From Pelagicoccus enzymogenes (GTDB lineage: Bacteria; Verrucomicrobiota; Verrucomicrobiia; Opitutales; Opitutaceae): 64,000 nucleotides of DNA. Position 1 is the stretch's first letter, and each line of letters opens with the position of its first letter. This document shows positions 62,023 to 64,000 of this stretch, piece by piece. A program made the position numbers and the translations under genes. The stretch spans positions 426,488 through 490,487 of the forward strand of contig NZ_JACYFG010000002.1 in NCBI RefSeq assembly GCF_014803405.1. The letters are read 5' to 3'. The notes under the pieces were generated by a model. The model saw only the letters and a list, made by a program, of their open reading frames with translations, ran no database searches and was not told the DNA's origin.

Positions 62023-63261
62023 TCAAGATCCGCGACGGATCTCAGACCCCTTGAAACGGATCTGGATACGCCAAACCTTTTTCATGCGGCAGCGAATCTG
62101 TCCGGTCTGCAGGTCGAACTCCTCCGGGATCTCGATCTTATGCAAGTCCACCGACGCGTGGTAGCCGCGCTCCGAGAAGATGTCGATGAGCATGGCCATG
62201 GAATGAGGGTCGTCCAGGGTCGGGTCCTCGGAATTGATGTGGGCAGAGCCAGTGATGGCGTGGTGCCTCACGATCGGCATGATCTTGTCCTCGATGAAAT
62301 CGATCACCCGATGGAACTGTTCGGTGCTCTCCATCTCGTACTGGTCGAGACGGCGGACCAACTGCTGGCGGGCGTGCTCCACGATCTTCTTGGCGATCGG
62401 CAAGCGATGCAAGGAGTCGAAAGTACGCGGATCCAACTCAAGCGAGCTCTGGTACTGCAGCTCCTTGATGATGTTCTGGCGAACCTCCGCCAGAGTGCCT
62501 TGAGCGTTGATGAAGTGGTAGTGGAAAACCTCCTTGAGCGACTGCAGGGCATCGTAGGTCGCTTCCTTGAAAACGCGGTAGCGACGCTGAGCCGCCTTCG
62601 GGTCCGAGTCGGTCGCTCGATACTCCTTCGGTTCACCGATTCCCGTGCGCTCTACCTCCTCGTTGTGCTCGATGATTTCACGGCCGCGTTTTAGCTGACG
62701 CGCCACGCTCTCCTTCTCGTCGATGAAGAGCATCATAATATGGATCAGCGGCTGCCGGAAGCTCGCCCGGTACTCCGTATTGAAAAACTCGGCACGCAGC
62801 TGAAGCATCTTGTGGTAGAGCAGCTTCATGCACTCGACCTGCACGAAGGTACGCGGAAAACCGTCGAGGATAGCGCCATCCTGATAGTCGGGAGACAGTA
62901 GCCTCTCGAACAGAATGCTTATCACCTCCGTGTCGCCGACCATTCCGCCCGCATCCTTGATCGCCCGCATCTCAGGCGTATCCAAAAGCGAACTCACCAC
63001 GATCGGCTCCGCCGTCAGGCCACGGACCTCTTGAATGAACGGGGTGTTGGTTCCCTTACCCGCGCCTGGGGCTCCCCCGAGCAAGATGAGCTCCTGGGGG
63101 AAATGCAATCGGGTGCGGCCGTATTTCTCTTCTAGCTTGTTCCAAACGGTGTTGAAGATGATCTGGGCGTCCTTGACCTCGAGGTCTTGGTGCCTAGCAG
63201 CAACGGAACTAGCTTCTGTCTTGGTTGGTTGGTCGCTCGGTGGCAGCGGTTCTTCGCTCAT
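62023..63261 (-). CDS. Adenylate-kinase-like nucleotide kinase with unrecognised C-terminal domain
   Basis: 412 residues, about twice the length of adenylate kinase. After a 50-residue N-terminus comes the P-loop LGGAPGAGKGTN (61-72), then DGFPRTFVQVE, the kinase motif around the AMP site, and a possible lid region with KRGREIIEHNEEVERTGIGEPKEY. From about residue 265 no family is recognised: LEKD/RR-rich helices (VEHARQQLVRRLDQYEMESTEQFHRV), then MMLIDIFSERGYHASVDLHKIEIPEEF, which ends in a basic beta-rich stretch. It lies 37 bp downstream of a tandem-ACT gene, and a link with nucleotide or amino-acid sensing is possible. Confidence 0.8.
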   Translation of the reverse strand: MSEEPLPPSDQPTKTEASSVAARHQDLEVKDAQIIFNTVWNKLEEKYGRTRLHFPQELILLGGAPGAGKGTNTPFIQEVRGLTAEPIVVSSLLDTPEMRAIKDAGGMVGDTEVISILFERLLSPDYQDGAILDGFPRTFVQVECMKLLYHKMLQLRAEFFNTEYRASFRQPLIHIMMLFIDEKESVARQLKRGREIIEHNEEVERTGIGEPKEYRATDSDPKAAQRRYRVFKEATYDALQSLKEVFHYHFINAQGTLAEVRQNIIKELQYQSSLELDPRTFDSLHRLPIAKKIVEHARQQLVRRLDQYEMESTEQFHRVIDFIEDKIMPIVRHHAITGSAHINSEDPTLDDPHSMAMLIDIFSERGYHASVDLHKIEIPEEFDLQTGQIRCRMKKVWRIQIRFKGSEIRRGS

Positions 63262-63298
63262 GTATGGGCAATTTGGATAGGAGGATCGGCGGGAAAGA

Positions 63299-63763
63299 CT
63301 AGCGCGAAATGTCCCTTTGGCTCAAAACGCGAATGTTGTGGGTATTGAGAATATGAACTGCCAGATCCGTGTCCTCGATACTGATGACAAGACCCGAGCG
63401 ACCATGCGGACGGCTGACGAAGGCGTAGAGGTAGTGAATGTTGATCTCCGTCTGTAGGAGCGAGGCCAATACGCGGTCGATGTCGTGCTCGCCGGCGATC
63501 TCCACCGCCAGCACTTCGCTCTCGCTGAAGGTCACGTCGTGCTCCCAAAGCAGCTCCTTGGCCCCCTGGGGGTCGTCTACGACCACCCGCGTGATCGCGC
63601 AATCCGTAGTGTCCAGCGTAGTCAACGCCATAACGTGGATGCCGCTGTCGGCGAAGAGGCGAAAAATGTCGGAGAGCCGCCCCACCTTGTTCTCCATGAA
63701 AATGGAAAGCTGCTTAACCGGATCCGGAATGGCCTGTTTGGTTTCGATCGAAGGATTGTCCAT
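63299..63763 (-). CDS. Tandem ACT-domain protein
   Basis: 154 residues, two ACT modules: QLSIFMENKVGRLSDIFRLFADSGIHVMAL (about 19-48) and HYLYAFVSRPHGRSGLVISIEDTDLAVHIL (about 113-142). Such stand-alone ACT pairs usually bind an amino acid and regulate a partner enzyme; which one is unclear. The first gene of a likely two-gene unit with the adenylate-kinase-like gene. Confidence 0.8.
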   Translation of the reverse strand: MDNPSIETKQAIPDPVKQLSIFMENKVGRLSDIFRLFADSGIHVMALTTLDTTDCAITRVVVDDPQGAKELLWEHDVTFSESEVLAVEIAGEHDIDRVLASLLQTEINIHYLYAFVSRPHGRSGLVISIEDTDLAVHILNTHNIRVLSQRDISR

Positions 63764-64000
63764 CTCTGTGTGTACTCCAGCTGAAGAATACGGGGGAAGA
63801 CGCTACTACTTAAGAACCTACGACAAATTAGCAAGGTTTCGCGCCAATTCGGCAACAAGCCCTAGCCAAGGGCGGAATGAGGACTCGCTCCGTCGAACCA
63901 ATGGCCTTCGCTCCCCGCCGAACAAAACGACAGCAATCGCAAGTAAACCTAGGCCCATCGCCTGCTCACTTCGAGCGGCAACTGGTACTCCCGGCGGGAA
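63764..64000. other. Terminal stretch, possible C-terminus of a minus-strand gene
   Basis: From the window edge a minus-strand frame stays open for 60 codons to a TAG at 63818-63820. It includes a hydrophobic patch (MGLGLLAIAVVLFGG) and an Arg-rich end. This could be the end of a gene beyond the window, or chance. At 63870-63884, CTCGCTCCGTCGAAC-like sequence resembles the flank of the tRNA-Asn repeats. Confidence 0.25.

Overview
The window looks like core chromosome of a Gram-negative bacterium of the Verrucomicrobiota, most likely class Opitutia (Pelagicoccus/Puniceicoccus-like). This is inferred from protein character and gene content, not from a database search. Supporting signs are outer-membrane biogenesis genes (bamA, skp/ompH, lpxD), a menaquinone branch, a GatCAB amidotransferase, a cluster of prepilin-like proteins with a large PilX-like partner, a small protein with a PEP-CTERM-like tail, and moderately high GC. 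No phage, insertion sequence or CRISPR array was seen.

Region by region. 1-5.5 kb: the tail of an unknown gene with its terminator, a secreted RraA-like protein, and a sugar:cation symporter convergent with a beta-mannosidase. 5.6-12.6 kb: a DUF4202 protein, a PhoD-like protein that seems to have lost catalytic residues, and a metG-menF-menD run. 12.8-16.5 kb: two type IV prepilin-like proteins, a PilX-like protein and a 76-residue PEP-CTERM-like protein. 16.6-24.7 kb (minus strand): tRNA-Lys, tRNA-Thr, rpmI, rplT, pheS, pheT, gatC, gatA, gatB, a translation block with a terminator or attenuator between rplT and pheS. 24.7-34.6 kb (minus strand): folC, accD (zinc-ribbon cysteines lost), comF-like, cysK (palindromic operator over the -35), an unknown two-helix membrane protein, a photolyase with an SDR partner, and glgA.

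34.6-39.4 kb: RNase R, a DUF5069-like protein and an HtrA protease. 39.4-48.8 kb (minus strand): rplY, pth, rpsF, ssb, rplI, dnaB, bamA, skp, lpxD, prs, joining translation, replication, outer-membrane assembly and nucleotide supply. rpsR is missing from the usual rpsF-ssb-rpsR-rplI order. 48.8-49.5 kb: tRNA-Asn flanked by pieces of itself, with a 118-bp duplication of its 3' end and terminator and an 18-bp 5' fragment upstream. 49.6-55.1 kb: an M48 lipoprotein peptidase, hemN with a hibernation factor, a PocR-AraC regulator, a beta-carbonic anhydrase and a VOC protein. 55.2-64 kb: a SNF2-type helicase, a DUF502 protein, recO, a hybrid histidine kinase with its NarL-type regulator, a long adenylate-kinase-like protein with an unrecognised C-terminal domain, and a tandem-ACT protein.

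I did not find a clear new defence or mobile system. The most unusual items are the lost catalytic or metal-binding residues (AccD, PhoD-like), the tRNA-Asn fragments, the cysK operator with a near-leaderless start, the bamA start inside dnaB, and the extended adenylate kinase.
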